From: Strongylocentrotus droebachiensis
Taxonomy: Eukaryota; Echinodermata; Echinoidea; Camarodonta; Strongylocentrotidae
Assembly (NCBI GenBank): GCA_035222895.1
Contig: JAVYIG010002201.1
Coordinates: forward strand, 124,001-188,000
Length of the DNA: 64,000 bases
Direction: 5' to 3'
The notes beneath the pieces were generated by a model, which did no database searches, had not been told where the DNA came from, and saw only the letters and a program-made list of their open reading frames with translations. The position numbers were made by a program, and so were the translations under genes. Of this stretch, positions 1-11,808 are shown in pieces. Each line of letters begins with the position of its first letter. Position 1 is the stretch's first letter.

Positions 1-368
1 TTATGAAATTTTCCGTCAAATTGCCAGTCTGAGTATCCATAATGGTTTCACGCGGACTAGGTCTATAAGCCTCGTGTTCTGATATCAATACCCTTTAATA
101 AACTAGGCAACGAACACTTGTGTGTGCTTTGTGATTATTATAACAAAATGTATTCAGTAGACGAAATGATTAGTAGCACAATCGCCTATTAGACTAGATG
201 ATCACTTTAACAACGAATGAATGAACTAACCATAGAGGTGCTGGGAATGAACAAACTGAATTATATGAGGCGGTTATAACTCTACCAATCAGATGAACTG
301 CTTCAAGTAAAGACTATTGGACAAACACTGGTTAGGTTCATCGGCATAACAATTATTAATTTACTAGG

Positions 369-497
369 ATTATTCGTCATCCTCGTTATCATCGACGTCG
401 TCGTCGTCATCCTCGTTATCATCGTCGTCGTCATCTACATCTTCACCCTGGACACCATTACCATCTTGGTTATCATTGGAATCAGTGCTGCATTTTC
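369..497 (-). other. Short acidic reading frame within a (GAY)n tract, unrecognised
   Basis: On the minus strand a frame runs from about 497 through STDSNDNQDGNGVQGEDV into a run of aspartates with NE interruptions, and ends EDDE then TAA. It resembles the acidic C-terminus of a protein. A TGA lies just upstream in the same frame, so coding would need a splice acceptor such as the atgcag nearby. A degenerate trinucleotide microsatellite explains it equally well. Confidence 0.15.
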
Positions 498-2464
498 ATC
501 CACCTAAAATAAATTGTTCTTAATGGAAAGTATGCTCAAATTCAAGATTAGTTACTTTCGAAAGAAGAATTTGAGTCATATAAACGGACAACGCATCTTC
601 CACAACTAACGAAACCCATATTTTCCTATTTCAATCGTCTCTATTTTCCATGAATAAAAATCTAGAATACATTATGATGCCTTAAATTAGAGTTGTCAGT
701 TCAATTTGCAGAAACTCGGACAAACTAAATGCGAACAAAATCCTTCTTATCGTGACCTATTATTCGAGTAAGTAATTCCACTTTGAACTCAGATTTGCCT
801 TGAATACGGATTTTTCTTTAAAATCATCGGTTTCCGAAAAGTCTCAATAGATAAATTTTGATATTGTAATAAATGTTATGGAATGTATGGTTATGGTGAA
901 CACTTTAGGAGAAGAACGACAGGGAACAGGATTGAAGGAGTTAGCTATGACAAGCTTTTCGGTTAGTTAAATAATTTCATACACAGTTAAATCGTTTTCA
1001 CAATGACCAATAGGATATACAGTGTAGGTGTTTCAAAATTTAATTAAATTTGTTTTAATGCATGAATATATCAGTGTCTGAAAACAAGACCATGTAGCAT
1101 AATATATATATTTGTGTACATTTATGAATTGAACCGGTGAGAACGTAATATTGTAGTTTCTAACAAATGGGCCTACAACCAAATATCTTCAAAGTGTCAC
1201 TCATAGGATTTCCCTTTTCCATCCTATTCTAAAAAACAAACCTTTCCAATTTCTTTGCCATTCTTGCAGTATGACTTCATTATTTGAAGTTACATCAATA
1301 TTCTTTCTTTGAAATCAAGAATTTACCCTTTATCATGCTTACAATTTAAGATCACAAATGACTGCCTTATATATAATTCGCACAGTCGATATGCAGTGGG
1401 GATGTGGAATGCTTCGATTGATAAAACGTGCCATTAACCTACCTTTCTATAACCCTACAGATATAATACAAAGCCATAAGTTGAAGAAGTAAATAAGAGA
1501 ACACTTGGGCTACGGAGTGTAAACACAGTCTGTCTATATGACCTTCTTCCCCCTTTCTCTTTATTGGCACTCTCTCTTTTCTCTTAAAATAAAACAATAT
1601 ATCGTCGGGAGAATGTTTCCTCGTGATTAAAAGGGTGTTTGCCCTGAGGCCATGTTCGACTAGTCGCCATTTTCATCTTCCTCCCATCTCCCTGGTTCTA
1701 CCTTCTTCATGACATTTTCAATTCTGTCGAAGGTCCTACGTGACTTGTCTGTTTATTAGAGTTTCAGCTTCGTAGACTCAAAAATATATAAGATGTGTAT
1801 TCACGGAAGTATCTTCTTTGTACTTAAGTATTTTCATTGGAACTGTAGCATTCTTCAACACAGTACTTGGAACGCCCCCAATTTCCAAAGTGTCTGATAT
1901 TAAAAGTGATTTTCATCATATTTCTACTAAACATGATCATGGGCCGTTTAGTTGGAATTCACATCCACACTTTGCAATGAATTTAAATTTCTTAAAATGT
2001 CAAACATCTTGACTTCAGGTAAATAATATCGACTTGAAAAATTATTAGTAAATTTTTGCAAAAGTCCTATTTTCAGTTAAATTTGTTTTAGCCGGGCATT
2101 TTTTCATATTGTATTGTTTGCTTGTTCAGTTTTATTTTGCTGTCCATTGGTTTGTATACTTATATTCTTTGCCATTTCTATATATTTCTTTTTATCTTCA
2201 CTTTTGAAGAAGAAAGTGTGTATTTTATTTATTTGTATTCTATACGTCATTTGAACTTTAAAACATATGTATATTAATAGGGGAAAAGGCTTTACCTAGC
2301 ATCAGACATGATGAATTATGATATTGGTAGAAACAATTAATTTTCGAATTGGGTTGATAATTTTAGCGGTTTACGGTTAATGTTTTTTAGGTAAATAGCA
2401 AATACATAAATATTACACTTCACTGTGTAGCTTTCCGTGTCTACTGTGTCTACTGTGGTTTGAT

Positions 2465-2641
2465 TAGCAAGTGGCGCTTGTAAAATGGCGACTGGCTGGA
2501 ATGCTCCCCAGGGAGTGGAGAATGTGCATACCTTGTGTGCGGTTAAGCCTGAATCCGATGACCGGGGTAATAATAATGTTCCGCCCCTAGAAACGTAGTA
2601 TTAGGCGCATTATAAATGTGAGCTATTATTATTATTATTAC
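2465..2641 (+). mobile_element. SINE-like 3' end with (ATT)n tail
   Basis: A GC-richer segment with ggctggaatgctccccagg runs into ggcgcattataaatgtgagc followed by (tta)n. The same tail pattern, gcgcattataaat or gcgctata followed by an ATT repeat, recurs at 44165-44232 and 22076-22258 and on the minus strand at 40997-41245. This supports one family of short retroelements sharing a 3' end. The 5' boundary is uncertain. Confidence 0.5.
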
Positions 2642-4492
2642 TTTGTATTTCCGATACAAATATGAAGAAACGTTATGTTTTGTATAATTATAAAGCATAT
2701 TCGATACCACAACTGCTTTTCAATTACCGTGCTGTAAGACAGACATTATATCAAAGGGGATGTTTTGATGGGTTTTATAGTATCAAGGAAAAAATAAATT
2801 AAACCGCAAACAGACACGTAAAGTAGCGAAAGCTGCCTCAAAAGCCGCTTCATTAAGGCTACTATCAATATTTCAATTATTATTTGCAAATATTTACTCT
2901 GAGCCCGAGGCTCTCTTAAGTCTGAATTGCTTGCATCCTTTTCATTTGAGCAGTTAGCATTTCGACCCAATTTAGGTCAAATTGTTCTCTGTTCAAATCG
3001 CAATCACTGTCATTCTAAATTAATGTTTATATTATGTTGCCTACCGCTGTCGATTGTACACTCTTGTGTGTAAACAAAGTATCAAGAACTTCGTAAACGT
3101 TGGTATGCTCTAGCTGTTATATCTTTCATGGTAAGAAACAGCTACGAAGATTCAGAATTACATTGCAACTAACTGAAAGAAAAGGATATAGCTATGGCTT
3201 AAAGAAAAGAGATGAATCAAGTATTTTAAAAATCCACTTATCAATAAAGTGAATTTTCATACACGAAAAATGCATCATGTACCTTATTGTAAAGGTTGAA
3301 CGAAACAGACAAGTTCACAAATTTGTTAAAATGATATGTACATAAAAGCAAATTCAAGAGAAAATATATATATGTTTTGTTTAAGGTGGACACTGGTGGA
3401 TATGCTTACCACAGATTACTAGTCATGTTTCTGGGAGCCTTGAGATCAGATACAAAGTTTTCAAAAGAATTGTTAACGTCAGTATAATGATGATACATGT
3501 ACTTACATTACTTCATTTTACAAAGAGGGAGTTGAGAAGAATGGCTTGATATATGGCATTTGTAGTCACGACAAAATGGCGGATCAAAGATCCTCAGTGG
3601 AGGGGGGGGGGCGTGAGGGGAAGGGGCATAAATATTAAAAAAAACTGCAAAAAAACATTTTACCCTATTTCGCCTTATGTCCAGTGCCTCTGACGGGGGG
3701 GGGGGGATGTTCTGTTTTTTAATTTAATGTATACATGTATGTGTACATAAAGATTATCATACTTCATCCTGCCCCCTCCCAACCCCCCCCCCCCCCCCCC
3801 CTCCCGAACCCCGGGTCGTCCCTAGATGGTTGTGGATCTGGATTGCGTGCGTTCATCCTTATTTATTTAATGATATAAAAGGGTGCCTTTTGTAAAGCAT
3901 GTTAGGTATCGTCTTCCTCTCATTATACATCAACGCAGTGCACCGAGGCCCGCTATAACGACACCAGGAAATATAGGGTACATGAGAATGACTTTACACG
4001 TTGACGGTGAAAAGGTAGAGGATTTGGGATTAATAATTTGACAATTTGAGCTCAGATTTCACAAGCATAGTCTGGGGAGGATTTACAAACCGGTGTGCAA
4101 AGTGCATGGAATATGTCATTAGGTCTCCCGAGACTCTCGCCGATTCTCACAATCTCCTTTCCTTCAGTCACCCCGACAACATGAATAGCATTGAGTCAGG
4201 ATTTGGTAAAATGACACGGGAAGGAATTTCGAGGGTTACAAAACAAGAGCTCTGATATTGGTTTGGTTTGCATCAAGATGAGAAGATCCGGAGAATAGAA
4301 AAGATTTGAAATTGGATAGGATGCTGGGAATGGTGTCTAAGGTGGTTGTCGGGTTTTAGGTGAATTTAACGGGAGAAAAGATTGGAACATGTCCCAGGTA
4401 TATTAAAAGTGAAAACTACGTAGATTATAGGAGAGATAAGACAACATCAAGAATAACGGGATACATGAAATAAAAGTGATAGGGGATAAGAA

Positions 4493-4620
4493 TCAGAGAA
4501 AGAGAGAGAGACAGATAGAGATAGAGAAAGAGAGAGAGAAATGTGAGAGAGTGGAGAGAAAGAAAGAGAGGGAATGAGAGAAAGGGAGAGGGATGTGAGG
4601 AAAGGGAAAGATATTTGTAA
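4493..4620. repeat. GA-rich microsatellite
   Basis: An imperfect (GA)n purine tract interrupted by ata and gtg. It generates a spurious serine, leucine and phenylalanine-rich frame on the opposite strand. Confidence 0.9.
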
Positions 4621-5846
4621 TTATCAAAGAGGAAGGATGGAAAAGGTGAAAGAGGACAGAGCCGTAGGGAGGGAGTATCTGCAAGAGAATTTGTTTAATT
4701 CAGCTGTTATTTTTAGAAGATGCAAGGTTGAAAAATGAATAATGACAAAAACAAATTAGAAGCGTTCAAAAAAGACGTAGTAAGGCTTAGATAATAATGT
4801 TCTAGATCTATATTGATATAATATATTGATATAATATATTGATATATCAGATCTTTATATTTTACACTTGGCTTTTCTTTATACTGCAACTGTCTCTTGG
4901 GTTATTTCTGAGTGTACCCTGACGGATCCTCAAATAAATCTAAACGCTTTAAAACATATCCGAATCTTCGTCGTAATCAGTAATTCTACTAGTGTGCTTC
5001 TAGTAAATATATACATTTGGAATTGTCTGGTTCTGTTTCCACCCTCCCATCGCCGCCTCCATCGGGCCCCTTTCGACCAGCGCAGCTATCACAGCAGCAT
5101 TTCGAGTTGCCTCGTAAGTGCAGGTTTATACGGAACAGATCCCCGCGGACAACCAAGTCTTGATCCAACAAAGATTTTACGTCGCAAGTTCTGAGCAAAC
5201 AGGCGCCGCAAGATCTAGGTTTTTCATCACGGAATCTTTTGAACCACCCAATCCCGTTGTATTTGCTCACATTTTACAGTAACTGCTGAAGGATATGCTG
5301 TTAAACTCAAATGTCAACATGGTCTGTGTGTCTCCCTATACGATGTGATATTATACTCGATGAATAATACCTTATGGTGAGAAAGTGTTGGGTAATAATG
5401 CAGCGACACTGATAATAAAAGGACGGCGAGGGCGTTTTATTTCTGGCACAAGACGAGCGTTCTCATTTCCGTTTCCCACACAACTACTCCAGACAGTAAA
5501 CTCGAAATTGTATCTCACAAACAAAACGAAATAGAGATTGATTTCAGTTTGTGAAATCTATTTGCATTCTATATTACTAAGAATGCCTCCCTTTGCACAT
5601 TATAATTATGTTATATGAGAAACCTTTGTGACGACCCCACCCCTCTTTGTTTTCATCGAAATCACTATGTCTGATAGTTTGATTATTATATTACGAGAAA
5701 TATAATTTTTTTCTTTGACTGAAAGATTATGTTCCCTTGTGGTTTTGTGTTTATTCGTTAATTATTTTTTTCTTTAAATTAGTATCTCTATCTATCTATG
5801 TATTCTTGCTTCACACTCTAAACAACACTTCGCATTTTACAAACAG

Positions 5847-6030
5847 AGAGATGAGAGAAAGAGAGAGAGAGAGAGAGACGGGAAGGGAGAGAGATAGTGA
5901 GGAAGTGGGGTTTTGAGGGAGAGAGGGCAAGAGAGAGAGTGGGCGAGAGAGAGGGGGAGAGAAGCGGAAAGAGATTAAATAATACATTCGAGTTAGAGAG
6001 AGCGAGAGAGAGAGAGTGAGAGAGAGAGAG

Positions 6031-6070
<40 letters not shown>

Positions 6071-6098
6071 AAGAGTAAGAGGGGGAGGAGTGAGGGAG
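5847..6098. repeat. Long GA-rich microsatellite
   Basis: About 250 nt of almost pure purine, mostly (GA)n with short interruptions, followed at 6130-6146 by a poly-G run. The complementary strand reads as an S/L repeat frame with no biological meaning. Confidence 0.9.
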
Positions 6099-7610
6099 AG
6101 CTAGTTATCACCAGCGTGTCCAGTGGCACGGGGGGGGGGGGGGGGTTAAGGGTAATGCCAGCATTTCAAGCCTGTCGCAGCTAACATCAAATCAAACGTA
6201 TTGACGTTCTTTCTTTCGACTGTGTTCACAAAATATTGTGCAAACCCGCAATAGCAATATGCATCGGTATCCATGGTAACAATTGAACAATGGTACCTTG
6301 GTTTAATAACAAATTTTCTTAGAACGTATTTGAGGATTCCGTCATATTACAGTGTCAAGTAATTGAAAGCTCTTTGACATACAAAAACAAATCATGGAGT
6401 TTAATATTATATATCACCAAATTTTGAGGCAAAATTTGTCTGAAAAGGGGAAACAAAATTATGTTTAAAGGGTCTTTAATTTCGCTGAAAACCCAGGAGC
6501 TTCCGGGGCTCTGCACCCCTGGACCCTGTACCGTTAGACGATGCGCTCGTTGCGCTTTACTGGGACACAAACATTATGTTTCAGCCCCCTTCATCACAAT
6601 ATATCCTGCACATGGCAATGGAATCACAATCGCATTTTACAATATTCCCTTTTCATGATTTTATCAATTTCACTGTATAGGTTAATATAGGTTAGTGTAT
6701 TGCGTCAGTCTACGTCCACCGCCTACACAACCATGTTGAATCACCCAGCATGAAATTAATAATTGATCACAATACTAAGGAGGTGTCATTATCAAACTTA
6801 GTCATGGTGGTAAGACGCTCTTATTCGGTTATCATCCCACAAAGGAAGATGCTACGAAAATAAATTTTGGCGGTTGTGATTATGGCAGCTTTTCAATAAG
6901 CCTATTCATACTACTTATTTAATACCAAGTTTACTTCCCCATGGTGATGGCTAAATGCGCTTGTCGTTATATTTATAGAAATATAAACTCTTTCCTTCGA
7001 ATCCTGGCTGAGAGCGGCAGTGTAAAGGGGGCTGTTTCGCGAACAGATCGAGCCTCCTCGGCGTGACTCAAGCGGTAATCTAGTCACGCCTCTCCCAGTG
7101 TCCCTGGGGGCGAAGGCAATAGCGGGGCGTCCGACCCAATGCCATGCAAGCAGTTAGATCACGACTGAGATGAGATAAATGGCAGGTCAGATAGATCATG
7201 AGCAAAGATGAAAGAAGACGTACCACCAAGTCCCTAGTGAGGGCGTTTATCTATTACCCACATTCATGTATCCCTGGAGAGCTCAACTCTCCTCATTAGC
7301 ATCAGTGGAGTAGCTAAAGGGTAGGATCTGAGGGGTCGCGCGCCCCATCCCAACCCCAATCGAAAAAGAAAAGAAACAAATAAACTAACAACAACGAGAG
7401 ACAGTGACAGAAAGGAACAGGGGAAAGCACAACGAAAAATAAGAGGATGCGACACCCCTTCCATATCACCCCCCTCCCTCTATTTAGCCTTAGTGTTCTC
7501 TCTCATTTTATCCACCTACTAATAAGTTCGCCACCTCCCCCCCCCCCCCCCTTACTGTCAATATCTGAATATGATACCGTAATATCCAAGCGTCGTTTGT
7601 GAATTCTGGG

Positions 7611-7655
7611 CCCCGTCTTGTAAAGAGTTGATATTAATCGCAACTTATTTGTCGA
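7611..7655 (+). repeat. Fragment of a short palindromic repeat family
   Basis: The segment ccccgtcttgtaaagagttg, followed by a stretch ending atcgcaacttattt, closely matches the left part of the fuller copy at 59393-59530. Only one side is present here. Confidence 0.5.
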
Positions 7656-7740
7656 TACAGTATTATAACCCTAACCAGAGAAATCATTTCAATAGAAGAA
7701 GAAAAGATGAAGAAAATACATAACATTTTATATAAATTAG

Positions 7741-10700
7741 CAATTTTTATTGAATGAGGATAATATTTGTCTGTCTAAAAGAATATTGTGGAAATACAAT
7801 AGAAATAATCATACTATTAGAACCACAGTGTCCTATAATCTACACAAGTTACATTCGCTAGTATAAGCTACTTTCCTTCAACAAAATCAAAAGATTTGAA
7901 GAGATGCTTTTACTAATCACAACCAATAAGTAAAGTTTTTGTCATCATCTTTGGACTAACCTATTACCTATCATTTCAATAACTGTACATGATGACTTAC
8001 GTGTGTGGCCCGAGTAATATGATCACATGGATATTTTGACCATCATTTCTCAATAAAATACACCTCTGTTAAACATGTATGTGCATCATAATGATGAATA
8101 ATTATACTGATTATCAATATCTACTTATTTTGTTATGTTTCAGAACAGAAGTACTACCGGCGAAAGGATACAAATGAAATCAAATAGTTTTTTTTACAGA
8201 TGCATTATAAATAAATTTGTTTTACTTTTTAATCGGTTCAACGAATCACTTGTCTTTATTGTGTTTGATTTTAAATGTCGCACACTTAATACTGAACCTG
8301 TCAGTTTGACACAAATTTAGTTTCAAGAAATTATAAATTGATGTAAATATGTATGTTTCCATGATTTCAATAAGCCTTTGTAAAGGAAGAAGGAAACAAA
8401 ATGCACATTTTTTTTTGTTAATCACTCTAAAACTATTACAAGCCCTATGTCCACAAACGGCTATACCAATATGTTGCAAAATAGAAAATAAGTATATATA
8501 AAATTGTAACAGGTCAATCGAAACACAAGACCCCAAAAAATTAAAATGAAGAAAACACAAATCGAAAGAAGTTGATCATTGATCATTAAGCATCACACAA
8601 TGGCATGTCAGCAATTGATATACGCACAGGAAAAACAAATATTACAACTTGTAATGGGTTTATAAGGTGTAGCCCAAATACATAACGATGCCGACGTCAC
8701 AGAAACGCTCAAATGCTAACACTTTAATTGTTTTATGTTAAAAAGATATAAGACAGATCACGCATGACATTCATGAATATATTTTGATAATGAATCCTTG
8801 ATTTGCAACTATTGAATCGATTTTACAATGTGGCATCAGTGATATTTCATGCTATTGCCAATTTAACTTTATTATTGCTTACGGTGCCATGTTTTGATAA
8901 CTTTTTTTTACGCTAATCATGTATATTAGTGATTTGAACACGAATTTCATGTAGATGTTCTTAAATATAAACAGTGCAGAATGTATGTGTTCTTTCAGAG
9001 CATGATGAAATGGCGATTCTAATCGCTTTTCTTTTTAAACACAGATGTCCATATCTTACATGTACTTCATATACAGAGTACTTTTCATATTTTGTCTTTG
9101 TCAGTTATAAAAGAAAAGTAAGAGTATGGGAGTTTTTTTTATTTATAATCATGATTACTAGAATAAGTAAAACTTCAAATGAAGTAATGTTTATATATCC
9201 ATCACTCTTTTTTATAAATCAACAGATTCATAAACGGATAAAATTCAATAAAAATCTGGCGAACAAAATTAATGATGACAAATAATTTCACCACAAAAGA
9301 CCAAGAGTGTTCTTATAATATCAATTTTCAACAAGGTGCATTAAGTTATCCTTATTGTGTAAGTTTACAATGAATTGATATTAATAGAGTTTAAAAATAC
9401 ATGTATTAATATAAATTATTCATACACGCATTTCATATTAGCAAAACCATGCCCAACTCATATCAATCACTAATTCGAGTAACATGTTATCAACGATTAT
9501 TCCCATGAAGTATCAAGATTATTTATAAAGGGATACACATTAGCACAGTCAGTATCATTCTTCATCATGTTATACTTAATATAGCAAATAGGAATTGCTT
9601 ATGATCATGATTGCGATTAAACGAAAAAACAGATTTTTTTAAAAGGTGCAGAAATTGGTCATCATTTATTTATAGGTTGGTCTAAGCTTTTGTTGATTAC
9701 ACATATCTCAAAATGTGACGTGGTAATGGGAATTGCAATAAAACCGCTGTGCTGTCGAATAACAGCTCTCTCATTTCTTTTTTGTATTCAAGTCATTTCT
9801 CCCTAGATTTACATTTCAACATATATGTAGTACGTATGTATGTGAATAGATGTGAAGTAAACATTAACGCCTCTACGACACGTCACAGTATACAGGAAGT
9901 GCAAGGACTGTGCGCTCGTAAACTAGTAAGTGAACACATATTATTATTGATATCACACGAATAAATTACATCCTAAAAATGGAACTATAAAATAGTATGA
10001 AAGCACATGAGACTTGCATCAGCCCACATAAACGGACAGAATTAGAACACCTGTATAATAATAGATAATAAAGCTTTCTGATCACCCTGTTGCAAACACT
10101 TCGCGATATCTATCTTTTAAATATGAATAGATATTACCTGTCAAGTACTTAACTATTAGAAACATAGCAGTTTGTGTGTCCTGAACTATATAGGGTCAGA
10201 GACCGAGACGAAGAGGAAAACTTTGAGTTCATAAATAGCAACATGACACATGATTCTAGGTCTTATATATTTGTTTTTGTTTTGTGCTTGTTTTTGTCGT
10301 AGTGTGGGATATACCACGAAAGGAGATGTGGAAATTACTCTATACAACACATACAGTACTTCTAAGTCGATATCAATGTCTTAAAATCAAGCTGTTCAAC
10401 CACATAAACAGGTCATAAACCTGCGAAATTTGGTTAATGAAAGCAAACTTACATTTGCGGCCTAAAGTTAAATGATGAAAATGATTTATAATTTAACAAT
10501 TCTACATGTACGTGATGTTTCTGTTTTTAATTACCCTCTAAAGTTTTGGTACTCGTATGTTGCGTAATTTACGAATGTGTAAATGTATATGAACCGCGAG
10601 CAAACGAGTAAAAACACCGATACCCGTTACAAGGAAAGAATGAAGGAGGTAAATAGTGTCCAACAAATAGCTGACAAACACACAATAATAAATACCGATA

Positions 10701-11649
10701 TGTACAAGATTAATACATAGAATATCCCGGCAAATCAAAAATATGAAACAAAATAAGAATCACATTGAATGTTTGACCCTGAATGAAGAACGTTTTGTTG
10801 TCTGTCCAAAGTTACACTAAAACTCAAACATCAAGATTTCAACATCGCGACTTTTGAACCATAGATAAACGTCCCTGTCATCATTATTAGTGTAGTCTCG
10901 TCAGTAGAGCTGATTTATGATTACGTAACATCACCAGGATGCTTCTCGAGTTAAACTTTTGCATAGCATGGCCACTACTATGATGTCATAATGGAAGAAC
11001 TATAACGAAGGACTGTCTGTCCATAATAAATATTCACGAAACCCACACTTTCCATACCATATACAGATTCTATGTAATACATAATCATTTCATTTATGAT
11101 ATAGGTGAGTTTGGCATTGCTTTATGATTACCATAATAATGGTGAATATACAAGGTTCCTTGAGCGTTATGGTAAAGTGGGCTGTGACTTCATCAAAATA
11201 TCAGTTAACATTTAAATATGTTTTTCTCAACCTTCCCACATTGACTGGAAGTATATATAAATGTAAAATATAATTTCTCTTCTTCAGCAAGGTCTTCATA
11301 GCACAGGGAGCTGTCTTCCACGGCGTCTGTCGTAACGAAAGAATTCGCGCCCCAGTTTAATGTTCTCCTTTAAACTAGCTCAAGATGACTTGACTTTAGT
11401 GCTGAGTATACCACAAAACCACGCCCTTGGTGAGCCATGCAACACGCAATACTTCCATTGATGTAGATCTCAAATGACACCAATATCCGGATACCATCTT
11501 TAAACTTTTTCTCCACTTTTCCATTCTAGAATCAATCAGAATCATGTTGACGAAAAGCGTAAGACTGCAGGGACGTCGTCATCACCATCGACACCTTCCG
11601 ACGACCATGAACGTCGCATTTGTTCAATCGAAACCTATTAGTTTGCTGG
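7741..11649. other. GRIK 3' untranslated region and/or 3' flank
   Basis: This stretch is very AT-rich and nearly free of recognisable repeats, unlike the introns upstream. Short reading frames here, for example at 8246-8560 and 8974-9285, are low-complexity phenylalanine, isoleucine and lysine-rich products of AT-rich DNA. The part nearest 11,650 is probably 3'UTR, but its extent cannot be fixed from sequence alone. Confidence 0.5.
11356..11361 (-). terminator. Candidate polyadenylation signal ATTAAA for GRIK
   Basis: On the minus strand ATTAAA occurs about 290 nt after the GRIK stop codon. A canonical AATAAA on the same strand first appears much further away, at 9670-9665. Either could end the transcript, and the hexamer alone is weak evidence in AT-rich DNA. 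Confidence 0.2.
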
Positions 11650-11808
11650 TTATGCGACTGTTTCTGTCATGGGTATCATTTGTCCGTTTATTCCAGAAGG
11701 ATACGTTGAAGGAATATATTTATGTTCCATCGAAGGGGGCGCCTTCTTTTTACCGTTGCATCTAAAAGCGAATCGGATCCCAGCCATCAGCTCTGCACAT
11801 AGTGATTT
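11650..11808 (-). CDS. GRIK: GRIK terminal exon: cytoplasmic tail ending in ETVA
   Basis: The last 52 codons and a TAA stop begin [20 protein letters not shown], matching the K-S-F-C-S-A-M-V-E-E-L-R...L-K-C start of the GluK2 tail. The exon ends [11 protein letters not shown]. The final four residues resemble GluK2 ETMA, which binds PDZ domains of synaptic scaffolds, so a PDZ ligand is inferred. The acceptor is tgttgttgtag and joins phase 0 to the M4 exon. The tail is shorter than the main GluK2 isoform tail. Another tail exon used by alternative splicing cannot be excluded. Confidence 0.9.
   Translation of the reverse strand, partial: KSLCAELMAGIRFAFRCNGKKKAPPSMEHKYIPSTYPSGINGQMIPMTETVA

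Larger units (their letters stand above)
1..7610. other. Intergenic DNA with simple repeats and one SINE tail
   Basis: No host gene is recognised. The region holds a (GAY)n tract near 370-440, a SINE-like 3' end at 2465-2641, poly-G and poly-C runs near 3601, 3697 and 3782, two GA-rich tracts (4493-4620 and 5847-6098), and a poly-G run at 6130-6146. GC-richer islands without clear identity lie at 5041-5260, 6480-6590 and 7000-7150. Confidence 0.5.

Noticed and set aside
4989..5270. 93-codon cysteine-containing minus-strand frame in a GC-richer patch
   Set aside because: It begins only at a GTG, no splice sites or family are apparent, and another frame over the same bases is equally open. This is probably chance in GC-richer DNA.
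5818..6129. 103-codon S/L-rich minus-strand frame
   Set aside because: It is the translation of a (GA)n microsatellite.
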